Assembly: GCA_024640835.1 (NCBI GenBank)
Contig: JAHEEH010000094.1
Coordinates: 1-7,018 of the forward strand
Length of the DNA: 7,018 bases
Source of the DNA: Bacteroidota bacterium
GTDB lineage: Bacteria; Bacteroidota; Rhodothermia; Rhodothermales; UBA10348
Reading direction: 5' to 3'
Shown here: in pieces, positions 1-6,724 of the stretch
Position numbering within the stretch: the stretch's first letter is position 1
Layout: every line of letters starts with the position of its first letter
Program-made: the position numbers and the translations under genes
Notes under the pieces: model-generated
Told to the model about the DNA's origin: nothing
The model's input: only the letters and a program-made list of their open reading frames with translations
The model's database searches: none

Positions 1-1586
1 CGGGCAAGTACGACGATCCCGACGAACCGGGGGACGTGTCGCACTTCCAGGCGCTGACCACAGCGCTTTCGGCGACGGTCGGCATCGGCAACATCGCGGG
101 AGTCGCCCTCGCCATCCACTGGGGCGGACCCGGCGCGCTGTTCTGGATGTGGATGACGGCGCTCCTGGGCATGGCGACCAAGTTCAGCGAGGTGACGCTG
201 GCGCAGCATTTCCGCGTGTCCATCGACGAGAGCCACGCGTGGGAAGGCTCCGTGTCCGGCGGACCGATGTACTACATCGAACGGGGCATGAGGGAGGTGT
301 ATGGCTGGAACTGGAAGCCGGTCGCCATCTTCTTCGCCATCATGCTGATGATGACGTCGTTCATGACCGGAAACGCGATCCAGGCCAATACGATCGCCAC
401 CCAGGTCGCCGACAACTTCGGCATTCCGGTCTGGATCACCGGCCTCTTCTCGGCATCCGTCGTGGGCCTCGTGATCATCGGCGGCATCCGGCGAATCGGA
501 GCGGTCACCGGCATTCTCGCTCCTGTGATGGCATCCGTCTACGTGCTCTCCGCGCTGGTCATCCTGCTGGCGAATCCCGGCGCGATATTTCCGGCCTTCG
601 GCACCATCATCTCGGAGGCCTTCAACCCCACCGCCGGCGTGGCCGGCACGGGCGTCGGCATCTTCATCTTCACGCTGCGATACGGGGTACAGCGAGGCCT
701 GTTCTCCAACGAGGCGGGACAGGGTTCCGCCCCGATCGCCCACTCGGCCGCGAAGACGGACGAGCCGGTCTCCGAGGGCGTGGTGGCGCTTCTCGAGCCG
801 TTCATCGACACCATCGTGATCTGCACGATGACCGGTCTCGTGATCGTTTCCACCGGGGTGTACGATGCGCGGATCCCCACCGGCCTGGCGCTTACGGACA
901 ACAATATCTCGTATGTGACGGTCACGGAAGGAATTGGCGACGCGGCCCTGAGGCCGGACATGGTGGCATACGAAGACGGTCGGGCCGTGGACAGCACCGA
1001 GCCCGTGCTCGCCTACTACGACGTGGCGGTGGATCGCCTGTATACGGACGAGGCGCAGACCGAACCGTTCACCGGCACCCTGTATCCCTCGCGCAATACC
1101 GCGGTCTTCGATGGAGGCGAAACCACGACGCTGTACGGGAACGCCGTCCGGAACAGCTCGCCGCTCACGGCCCTCGGGTTCGAGCGTGGACTCGAGCCGC
1201 TCGGATTCGGGTGGATGGGTCGCTACATCGTGCTCTTCTGCGTCTTCCTGTTCGCCATTTCCACGGCGATCTCGTGGAGTTACTACGGGGACCGGTGCGC
1301 CAACTACCTCCTGGGCAGGCGGGCCATCCTTCCGTACAAGTTCGTCTTCCTCGTCATGCACTTCGTCGGGGCGGTGGTCGCCGTGACCACCATCTGGGAC
1401 CTGGGCGACGTCGCGCTGTCCCTGGTGACGCTTCCCAACGTTCTGACGTTGATTCTCCTGTCCGGACTCCTCAAGAAGATCATGGACAGCTACTTCGAGC
1501 GGAAGCCGTGGGTCGAGAACGAGGAGAAGCACCGCCAGGTGGTCGCATCGAAGAAGACCGGCGGCCAGGACACCAAGCACTGGTAG
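1..1586 (+). CDS. AGCS-family sodium:alanine (amino acid) symporter, 5' partial
   Basis: Inner-membrane secondary transporter that takes up alanine, glycine or a similar amino acid with Na+. The reading frame is open from nt 3 (GKYDDPDEPGD, then VSHFQAL), so the GTG at nt 36 is an internal valine and the true start lies upstream. Numbering from nt 36, family-typical stretches are ALSATVGIGNIAGVA (residues 10-24, core helix 1 with the unwound GNIAG), GGPGALFWMW (30-39), SGGPMYYIERG (74-84), QRGLFSNEAGQGSAPIAHSA (219-238), FIDTIVICTMTGLV (256-269) and SWSYYGDRCANYLLG (413-427). About ten hydrophobic segments are visible. The C-terminus is short and charged. Odd point: a hydrophilic insert of roughly 95 residues (about 278-373) separates two membrane helices that most relatives join with a short loop. 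The stop is 13 bases before upp, suggesting cotranscription. The family is clear; the exact substrate cannot be read from the sequence. Confidence 0.93.
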   Translation, partial: GKYDDPDEPGDVSHFQALTTALSATVGIGNIAGVALAIHWGGPGALFWMWMTALLGMATKFSEVTLAQHFRVSIDESHAWEGSVSGGPMYYIERGMREVYGWNWKPVAIFFAIMLMMTSFMTGNAIQANTIATQVADNFGIPVWITGLFSASVVGLVIIGGIRRIGAVTGILAPVMASVYVLSALVILLANPGAIFPAFGTIISEAFNPTAGVAGTGVGIFIFTLRYGVQRGLFSNEAGQGSAPIAHSAAKTDEPVSEGVVALLEPFIDTIVICTMTGLVIVSTGVYDARIPTGLALTDNNISYVTVTEGIGDAALRPDMVAYEDGRAVDSTEPVLAYYDVAVDRLYTDEAQTEPFTGTLYPSRNTAVFDGGETTTLYGNAVRNSSPLTALGFERGLEPLGFGWMGRYIVLFCVFLFAISTAISWSYYGDRCANYLLGRRAILPYKFVFLVMHFVGAVVAVTTIWDLGDVALSLVTLPNVLTLILLSGLLKKIMDSYFERKPWVENEEKHRQVVASKKTGGQDTKHW

Positions 1587-1599
1587 GCGCCCGATCCCC

Positions 1600-2229
1600 A
1601 TGGCCCGATTGACCGTCGTCGACCATCCGCTGGTCCAGCGGGACCTCGCCGTTCTGCGCGCGGCGGACACGCCGCATGCGGTGTTCCGGAAGACGCTTTC
1701 GGAAGTCGCGTCCTTTCTGGCGTACGAGGCGCTGAGGGATCTACGCGTGCGCGAGGTGGAGGTCAGGACGCCGCTGGAGCCCGCGGTGGGGCACGTGCTG
1801 GCGGAGGATGTGGTCGTGGTGCCGATCCTCCGGGCCGGACTCGGTATGCTGGACGGAACCCTGCGCCTCGTTCCGGAAGCGAGGGTCGGTCATATGGGGC
1901 TGTATCGGGACGAAACGACGTTCGAACCGGTTTCCTACTACATGCGTCTTCCCGCCGGACTGGACAGGGCCCGGGTCGTGGTTCTGGATCCCATGCTCGC
2001 GACCGGTGGCTCCGTGATCGAAGCGATTCGGCGCCTGAAGGCAGCCGGCGCCGACAGGCTCACCGTCGTGAGCCTCGTGGCGGCACCGGAGGGGATCGAA
2101 CGGCTGGCGGCCGCCTACCCGGACGTTCCCGTCGTGACCGCGGCACTCGACCGGGCGCTGGACGAGAATGCGTACATCCGTCCCGGCCTCGGCGATGCCG
2201 GGGACCGGGTATTCGGTACCGATCTGTGA
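1600..2229 (+). CDS. upp: Uracil phosphoribosyltransferase
   Basis: Cytoplasmic pyrimidine-salvage enzyme converting uracil and PRPP to UMP and pyrophosphate. At 209 residues it matches the usual bacterial length (about 208), which supports the ATG at 1600. Visible landmarks are HPLVQRDLAVLR near the N-terminus (9-20), VPILRAGLGMLDG (74-86), the PRPP-binding region VVVLDPMLATGGSVIEAI (126-143, with the acidic residue and the ATGGS loop) and the C-terminal uracil-binding stretch YIRPGLGDAGDRVFGTDL (192-209). All expected blocks are present, so it should be active. No strong Shine-Dalgarno sequence is seen in the 13-base gap before the start, so translation may depend on ribosomes arriving from the symporter gene. 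The neighbours are transporters, but neither is a uracil permease, so a direct metabolic link within the operon is not evident. Confidence 0.97.
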   Translation: MARLTVVDHPLVQRDLAVLRAADTPHAVFRKTLSEVASFLAYEALRDLRVREVEVRTPLEPAVGHVLAEDVVVVPILRAGLGMLDGTLRLVPEARVGHMGLYRDETTFEPVSYYMRLPAGLDRARVVVLDPMLATGGSVIEAIRRLKAAGADRLTVVSLVAAPEGIERLAAAYPDVPVVTAALDRALDENAYIRPGLGDAGDRVFGTDL

Positions 2230-4190
2230 CCATGACTCTTCAGCGTCTGCGGCGTTCTCTCGTCGTCCTGCTTCTGCTCGGAGGGGTGATTCCCGTCCTG
2301 GCGCAACCGTTCGAGCTCGACGCGCCGGGACTGGTGCTTCGGGGCATTCCGTTCGACGTCACGGTGACGACCGGGGAGACGGCCGACATGGAACCGCCGC
2401 GGCTGACGGTCGGGGGGCGGGAGGTCGCCCTCACCCGCTCGGGAGAGGCTGCCTGGGAAGCGTCGGGCGTCACGGCGTCCACGTCCGGACCCGTGCGGAT
2501 CGAGGTCCGGTCGGCCGGCACCGTCGTCGCGTCGCGTGATGCCCGGTCGATTCCGGGCTGGTTGGCCATCCTTCCGCCGCTGCTGGCCATCGGGATGGCC
2601 CTCGCCTTCAAGCGCGTGATCCCGGCTCTCTTCCTGGGCATATGGATAGGAGCCTTCTTCGCCGTCGACTTCTCGTTCTACGGCCTGTGGAAGGGGCTCC
2701 TGGACACGTTCCAGGTGTACGTCCTGGCGGCCATCTCGAATCCCGATCATGCCGCCATCGTGCTCTTCTCCCTGATGATCGGTGGGATGGTGGGGATCAT
2801 CCAGAAGAACGGCGGCACACAGGGCATCGTGAACATCATCGTGCGGTGGGCGCGGAATCCGGAGAGGGGACAGGCATCGGCCGGCGCGCTGGGTGTCGCC
2901 ATCTTCTTCGACGACTACGCGAACACCCTCGTGGTGGGCAACACGATGCGGCCGGTGACGGACCGACTGCGGATATCGCGCGAGAAGCTCGCCTACATCG
3001 TCGATTCGACCGCCGCTCCGGTATCCTGCATCGCGCTCGTCACGACCTGGATCGGGTACGAGGTGGGGCTCATCGGCGAATCCGTCGCTTCCATCGACGG
3101 GTTCGACGCCTCCGCCTATTCGATCTTCCTTTCGTCGATACCGTACAGTTTCTACCCGATCCTGGCGATTGCGTTCGTCTTCATGGTCGCCCTTTCGCGC
3201 CGTGATTTCGGCCCGATGCTGCGCGCCGAAGTCCGAGCGCGTACCACCGGGCAGGTGCTCGGGCCCGGGGCTCACGTGGACGAATCGGTGGTCGAGGGCC
3301 GCGAGCTCCTGCCCCGGGACGACCGCCCGCACCGCGCCCTCAACGCCGTGATCCCGATCGTGGTGCTGGTCGGCTCGGTGCTCGCGAGCCTGTACGTGAC
3401 GGGCCTCGACAACCTGCGTGAGAGCGGGTTGCAGGGACCGTTCGGACTGCGGGACATCATCGGCGAGGCGGATTCGTACAAGTCCCTCATGTGGGGCTCG
3501 CTCCTGGGCGTTCTGGCGGCCGCCGGGCTGTCGATCGGCGGGCGCATCCTGTCCATGGACGAGATCGTCGAGTCGTGGTATGCCGGGCTCAAGGGGATGC
3601 TCTTTGCCATGATCATCCTGGTGCTCGCCTGGTCGCTGGCGTCGATCACCGACGTGCTTCACACGGCCGATTTCCTGACCTCCGCCATCGGGGGAGCGCT
3701 CCATCCGGGCGTGGTGCCGACGCTGGTGTTCCTCCTCGCGGCGGCCACGGCCTTTGCCACGGGATCGAGCTGGGGCACGATGGGAATCCTGATGCCGCTC
3801 GTGTTGCCGCTGGCGTGGGCCGTATTGGACGCGTCGGGTTCCCACTCGCCCACGGAGCACTTCCACATCATCTCGTCGACCGTGTCGGCCGTGCTGGCGG
3901 GAGCCGTGTGGGGCGATCACTGCTCGCCGATCTCGGACACGACGATCCTCTCGTCGATGGCGTCCGGATGCGACCACATCGAGCACGTGCGCACCCAGTT
4001 GCCCTACGCGGTCACGGTCGGTGCGGTGGGTGTGCTGTTCGGCACGCTGCCCACCGGGTTCGGCATGCCCTGGTGGCTGTCCATCCTCGTGGGCATCGGT
4101 GTGCTGTTCGGGATCCTGTACCGGTTCGGCTCGCGGGTCCCCGACATTCCCTCGGAGATTCCGGCCGGAGAGCCGGGAGGACTCGCGTGA
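2226..4190 (+). CDS. NhaC-family Na+/H+ antiporter with signal peptide and extra N-terminal domain
   Basis: Predicted inner-membrane antiporter that exports Na+ (or a related ion or organic substrate) in exchange for protons. Two in-frame starts compete: GTG at 2226, overlapping the upp stop by 4 bases, and ATG at 2232. Neither has a clear ribosome binding site, so coupling to upp is likely. Residues 1-26 look like a signal peptide (RLRR, a hydrophobic run, then VLA before Gln27). Residues about 27-110 form a soluble beta-rich segment. About a dozen hydrophobic segments follow from 112 to 632. Family motifs are MIGGMVGIIQKNGG (184-197), FFDDYANT (227-234, paired acidic residues in a membrane segment), STAAPVSCIALVTTWIGYE (261-279), ATGSSWGTMGILMP (511-524) and GDHCSPISDTTILSS (563-577). 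A hydrophilic loop (about 325-372) splits the membrane part. The family (Na_H_antiporter, PF03553) is clear. Substrate is uncertain, since relatives include malate-lactate and arginine-ornithine-type exchangers. Confidence 0.93.
   Translation: MTMTLQRLRRSLVVLLLLGGVIPVLAQPFELDAPGLVLRGIPFDVTVTTGETADMEPPRLTVGGREVALTRSGEAAWEASGVTASTSGPVRIEVRSAGTVVASRDARSIPGWLAILPPLLAIGMALAFKRVIPALFLGIWIGAFFAVDFSFYGLWKGLLDTFQVYVLAAISNPDHAAIVLFSLMIGGMVGIIQKNGGTQGIVNIIVRWARNPERGQASAGALGVAIFFDDYANTLVVGNTMRPVTDRLRISREKLAYIVDSTAAPVSCIALVTTWIGYEVGLIGESVASIDGFDASAYSIFLSSIPYSFYPILAIAFVFMVALSRRDFGPMLRAEVRARTTGQVLGPGAHVDESVVEGRELLPRDDRPHRALNAVIPIVVLVGSVLASLYVTGLDNLRESGLQGPFGLRDIIGEADSYKSLMWGSLLGVLAAAGLSIGGRILSMDEIVESWYAGLKGMLFAMIILVLAWSLASITDVLHTADFLTSAIGGALHPGVVPTLVFLLAAATAFATGSSWGTMGILMPLVLPLAWAVLDASGSHSPTEHFHIISSTVSAVLAGAVWGDHCSPISDTTILSSMASGCDHIEHVRTQLPYAVTVGAVGVLFGTLPTGFGMPWWLSILVGIGVLFGILYRFGSRVPDIPSEIPAGEPGGLA
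4175..4181 (+). promoter_or_regulatory. Shine-Dalgarno sequence for the cupin gene
   Basis: GGGAGGA lies inside the end of the antiporter gene, 8 bases before the ATG at 4190. It is the only strong ribosome binding site I see at a gene junction in this window. It favours the ATG at 4190 over the adjacent in-frame GTG at 4187, where the spacing would be only 5 bases. Confidence 0.6.
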
Positions 4191-4546
4191 TGGGAAGCAC
4201 CCGCTGGCTGGATGCCGACGACCGTCCGTGGGGTCGGTGGGAGGAGGTCCTCAACGAACCGGGGTACCGGGTGAAGCGGATCAGCGTGAGTCCGGGCGGG
4301 CGCCTCTCCCTGCAGAAACATCGCCTTCGAAGCGAGCACTGGGTCATCGCGGCCGGGCAGGGCCGGTTCACGCTCGACGGCGAAACCCGCACGGTTCGGG
4401 AGGGCGATGCCGTGTTCATTCCCGTGGGCGGTGTACACCGGATCGAGAACGACGCGCCTACTCCCCTCGTCATCATCGAGACGCAACTCGGTCGCTGCGA
4501 GGAGGACGACATCGTCCGGCTGGAGGACGATTACGGGCGCGTCTGA
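4190..4546 (+). CDS. Stand-alone cupin, type II phosphomannose isomerase C-terminal domain
   Basis: Small cytoplasmic protein of 118 residues forming a single cupin barrel. It aligns by eye over its whole length with the C-terminal domain of ManC/AlgA-type bifunctional enzymes (PF01050): RPWGRWEEVLNEPGYRVKRI (12-31), SPGGRLSLQKHRLRSEHWVI (34-53), a glycine turn at AAGQGRF, FIPVGGVHRIEN (76-87) and the terminal EEDDIVRLEDDYGR (104-117). Likely metal ligands are Gln42, His44, Glu49 or His50, and His83. The sugar-nucleotide (GDP-mannose pyrophosphorylase) domain found upstream in the bifunctional enzymes is absent; the preceding gene is the antiporter. It may therefore act as a mannose-6-phosphate isomerase on its own or bind another sugar phosphate; the activity is inference. 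The ATG overlaps the antiporter stop by one base (TGATG), and the gene's last 16 bases overlap the DUF72 gene on the other strand. Confidence 0.88.
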   Translation: MGSTRWLDADDRPWGRWEEVLNEPGYRVKRISVSPGGRLSLQKHRLRSEHWVIAAGQGRFTLDGETRTVREGDAVFIPVGGVHRIENDAPTPLVIIETQLGRCEEDDIVRLEDDYGRV

Positions 4547-5577
4547 GCCGGTCGGCGTGCATCCTCTTCGAGCACGCGCCGGGCGACTTCCTGCGCCAGC
4601 GCCGGGGCGTTTCCCCAGGCCCGGTTGTTGGCGATGACCACCACGGTGGCGTCCCGGATCGACGCCTGAAGCGCCAGGGAGGCCGCGTCACTGACCATGG
4701 CCCGGGCCTGGGGCGTTTCGGACAGTTCGGGCACCGGGCGATCGAACGGGTGCGCAAGGGCGTAGGCATCGGCATACTTGACCCGCAGGGGCGTCAGCAG
4801 CCGCACGACGGCGTCGCCCGCGGACGACGTGAACCGCTCGCCCGAGGCTCGCCACTGCCTCGACAGGGGAGGCAGCCAGGTCCAGTGGCTGAACACGTGG
4901 CCGATGCCCCGGTCTTCGAGCCAGTCGAAGTACGGGGGCTCCAGGAGGTGAGGGGATCGCAGCTCGATGTGGGTTGCTGCCTCTCCGGACACGGCGTCGA
5001 AAAACGGTGCCATGTCCGCCACGTACGCGCCGGGATCCGGCGTCTCCGACTTCTTCTGGTACTCCTGCTCGAAGAGAACGCCTCTCAGCCGATCGCCTAG
5101 CAGGGCTCGGGCCGGTTCCAGGAAGCGGGCGCGGCAGGCGTCCGCGTCCAGGTACCGCGGGTTCGGCTCGTAGCCGCGACCCGCTCGCAGGACGCGGGCG
5201 AAGTACGCCTGGGGGGCCTTGAGCAGGAATTGTGCCGAAGCGGGCGCCTCCGCGGCATAACGCTGCAGCACGAACCAGTTCGGACCCATCTCCCCGTCGT
5301 CCTCGAGGAGCGGCCGGTAGAAGGTGAAGTCCAGTTCGAGGACGTCGAAATGCTCAAAATACGAGGAGACCGATTCGATGGGGACCGTTCTCTCCTCGAA
5401 CCGCAGACCGGCGAGCGTGCGGGTACGCCGCTGCACGCGAGGGGTGTACTCGTCCGGATAGATCTGCCCGATCCACCCCGCGTATCGATCGCTCGCCGTA
5501 CCGAACCGCACGTACGGGGTCACGGAGCGCAGGTCCAGGCGCTCGACCCGGTCCGCTGCCGTCTCCCCGCTAGCCAT
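4531..5577 (-). CDS. DUF72 family protein (YecE-like)
   Basis: Member of the DUF72 family (PF01904), predicted cytoplasmic TIM-barrel-like proteins of unknown biochemical role. Recognisable blocks in order are FGTASDRYAGWIGQIYP (25-41), YFEHFDVLELDFTFYRP (73-89, matching the family's VEINSTFYR-type strand), FLLKAPQAY (117-125, the VKAP strand), HIELRSP (203-209) and VVVIANNRAWGNAPALAQEV (312-331, matching the family's FNNHxxGxAP block). There is no signal peptide or membrane helix. At 348 residues it is longer than common members (about 240-290). The extra length lies partly in a charged stretch at 42-70 and partly in the middle and C-terminal parts. The ATG at 5577 overlaps the end of the flippase-like gene by 8 bases and lacks a clear ribosome binding site, suggesting coupled translation. 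The 3' end overlaps the cupin gene. Family assignment is good; function is unknown. Confidence 0.88.
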   Translation of the reverse strand: MASGETAADRVERLDLRSVTPYVRFGTASDRYAGWIGQIYPDEYTPRVQRRTRTLAGLRFEERTVPIESVSSYFEHFDVLELDFTFYRPLLEDDGEMGPNWFVLQRYAAEAPASAQFLLKAPQAYFARVLRAGRGYEPNPRYLDADACRARFLEPARALLGDRLRGVLFEQEYQKKSETPDPGAYVADMAPFFDAVSGEAATHIELRSPHLLEPPYFDWLEDRGIGHVFSHWTWLPPLSRQWRASGERFTSSAGDAVVRLLTPLRVKYADAYALAHPFDRPVPELSETPQARAMVSDAASLALQASIRDATVVVIANNRAWGNAPALAQEVARRVLEEDARRPAQTRP

Positions 5578-6724
5578 CGATCACGGGCCCGTCGCCCGCC
5601 GAGTTGGACTTGCGGAAGCGGATGGACTTCTGCACCTGGTGGGTGGACAGCACGACGCCCACGGCCAGGAAGACGTAGTAGGCCAGCAGGCGCCAGATCA
5701 GCAGGGTGGGTACGACGTACGCCCTGGGCATGAGCGAGCCGAGGAACAGCACGTACAGGCCTTCGACGCCGCCGGCACCGCCGGGCGTCGGAAGGACGAG
5801 GGAGCCCAGCGTCATGGCGATGGACCGCATCGTGGTCAGGACCATGTCCAGGTCCGGGACGACGCTCGCGATGATGAACACGGCCAGAAGGTAGCGTGCG
5901 ATCCAGGTTCCACCCGTGAGCGCGAATCCCTTGAGGTAGAACGAGAGTGGCTGGGAGCGCATGACTCCGGCCCGCGTCCGGTATTCTGCCATCTCCTTCG
6001 ATACCCGGTCCCGGAACCTCCTGAGCAGCCGAAACCGGAAGACCTTGTCGAAGAACCGCTCCAGCAATTCGGGTCGGAAGAGCGTGCCGTAGCCGAAGAG
6101 AACGGTCCACGACATGAAGAGCACCAGGTAGAGCACGGTCGTGATCATGCCCAGGCTTCCGAGTGAGCTCGGTATGACCTCCATGACGGCGGCCATCACC
6201 AGCACGATAGGGGCCATCAGGGCGAACCAGCACTGGTCCAGAAGCATCACGAACAGGACGAAGGCGCCCACCTCTCCGACCGGCACGGTCGGATTCCTGG
6301 AGATCCTGGTGTCTCGTGACACATAGACGGCCGCCAGTGGAGCTCCTCCCACGAGCGACGGCGCGATGTTGGACGCGAAGTCCCACGCGAGCTGACCCCT
6401 CAACCCCGCCGCGAGCGACAGGCGGCCGTGAGAGACATGGCTCAACCTCCACCCTCCGAACGCGATCCGCGCGAGCACGGTAGCTCCGGCGGCGAGCATC
6501 ATACCGGGATCCAGGTCCGAGATCATGGTGCCCATCTCGGCAGGATCGAACGTGAACGCCGCGATCACCGCCAGGACACCCAGGCTGAGGCCGATCGGCC
6601 ACAGGATGCGCCAGATGGAGAACGACTCCGGGGCAGGGGTCGCCGCGGGGCTGTCGTCGTACGCGCTCTCCACGGAGGTACGGACTTCGGGCCGCACGGG
6701 CGTCATGTCGGGCAGCTCGCTCAT
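5570..6724 (-). CDS. Flippase-like LPG synthase TM-domain membrane protein
   Basis: Integral inner-membrane protein of 384 residues in the LPG_synthase_TM family (PF03706), related to the membrane part of MprF and to AglD/YbhN-type proteins. Relatives flip or transfer lipid-linked groups. Evidence: a cytoplasmic-looking N-terminal tail (1-36), hydrophobic segments at about 38-58, 74-92, 151-180, 192-212, 270-290, 299-313, 321-333 and 337-361, the GWRL block (91-94), SNIAPSLVGGAPLAAVYVSR (118-137) and the hallmark PTPGGAGGVEG (312-322). A basic, amphipathic loop (about 217-262) joins the two halves. The C-terminal lysyl-transferase domain of MprF is absent, so aminoacylation of phosphatidylglycerol is not expected from this protein alone. 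The ATG overlaps the HIT gene stop as ATGA, and the stop overlaps the DUF72 start by 8 bases, placing it in the middle of a three-gene operon. The transported lipid is unknown. Confidence 0.9.
   Translation of the reverse strand: MSELPDMTPVRPEVRTSVESAYDDSPAATPAPESFSIWRILWPIGLSLGVLAVIAAFTFDPAEMGTMISDLDPGMMLAAGATVLARIAFGGWRLSHVSHGRLSLAAGLRGQLAWDFASNIAPSLVGGAPLAAVYVSRDTRISRNPTVPVGEVGAFVLFVMLLDQCWFALMAPIVLVMAAVMEVIPSSLGSLGMITTVLYLVLFMSWTVLFGYGTLFRPELLERFFDKVFRFRLLRRFRDRVSKEMAEYRTRAGVMRSQPLSFYLKGFALTGGTWIARYLLAVFIIASVVPDLDMVLTTMRSIAMTLGSLVLPTPGGAGGVEGLYVLFLGSLMPRAYVVPTLLIWRLLAYYVFLAVGVVLSTHQVQKSIRFRKSNSAGDGPVIDG

Noticed and set aside
36..38. GTG as the start codon of the symporter
   Set aside because: The frame stays open to the window edge, and the preceding residues GKYDDPDEPGD fit the family's conserved run-in to SHFQAL, so this codon is internal.
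1621..1635. Small inverted repeat GACCA / TGGTC near the start of upp, considered as an operator or attenuator
   Set aside because: Five base pairs with a 5-base loop inside codons for conserved residues (DHPLVQ); too weak to call regulatory.
2115..3986. A 623-codon open frame on the minus strand opposite upp and the antiporter gene
   Set aside because: Its translation is dominated by Arg, Asp, His, Gly and Glu with no recognisable domain, as expected from the complementary strand of a GC-rich gene. The plus-strand antiporter has clear family motifs over the same bases.
4555..4577. Inverted repeat GCGTGC / GCACGC with an 11-base loop, 8 bases after the cupin stop; considered as a terminator
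   Set aside because: The stem is only 6 base pairs, the loop is long, no T-tract follows on either strand, and it lies within DUF72 coding sequence. It may be chance in GC-rich DNA.
4021..5100. A 359-codon plus-strand frame spanning the antiporter end, the cupin and part of the DUF72 gene
   Set aside because: It crosses three well-supported genes out of frame, and the translation has no family features.
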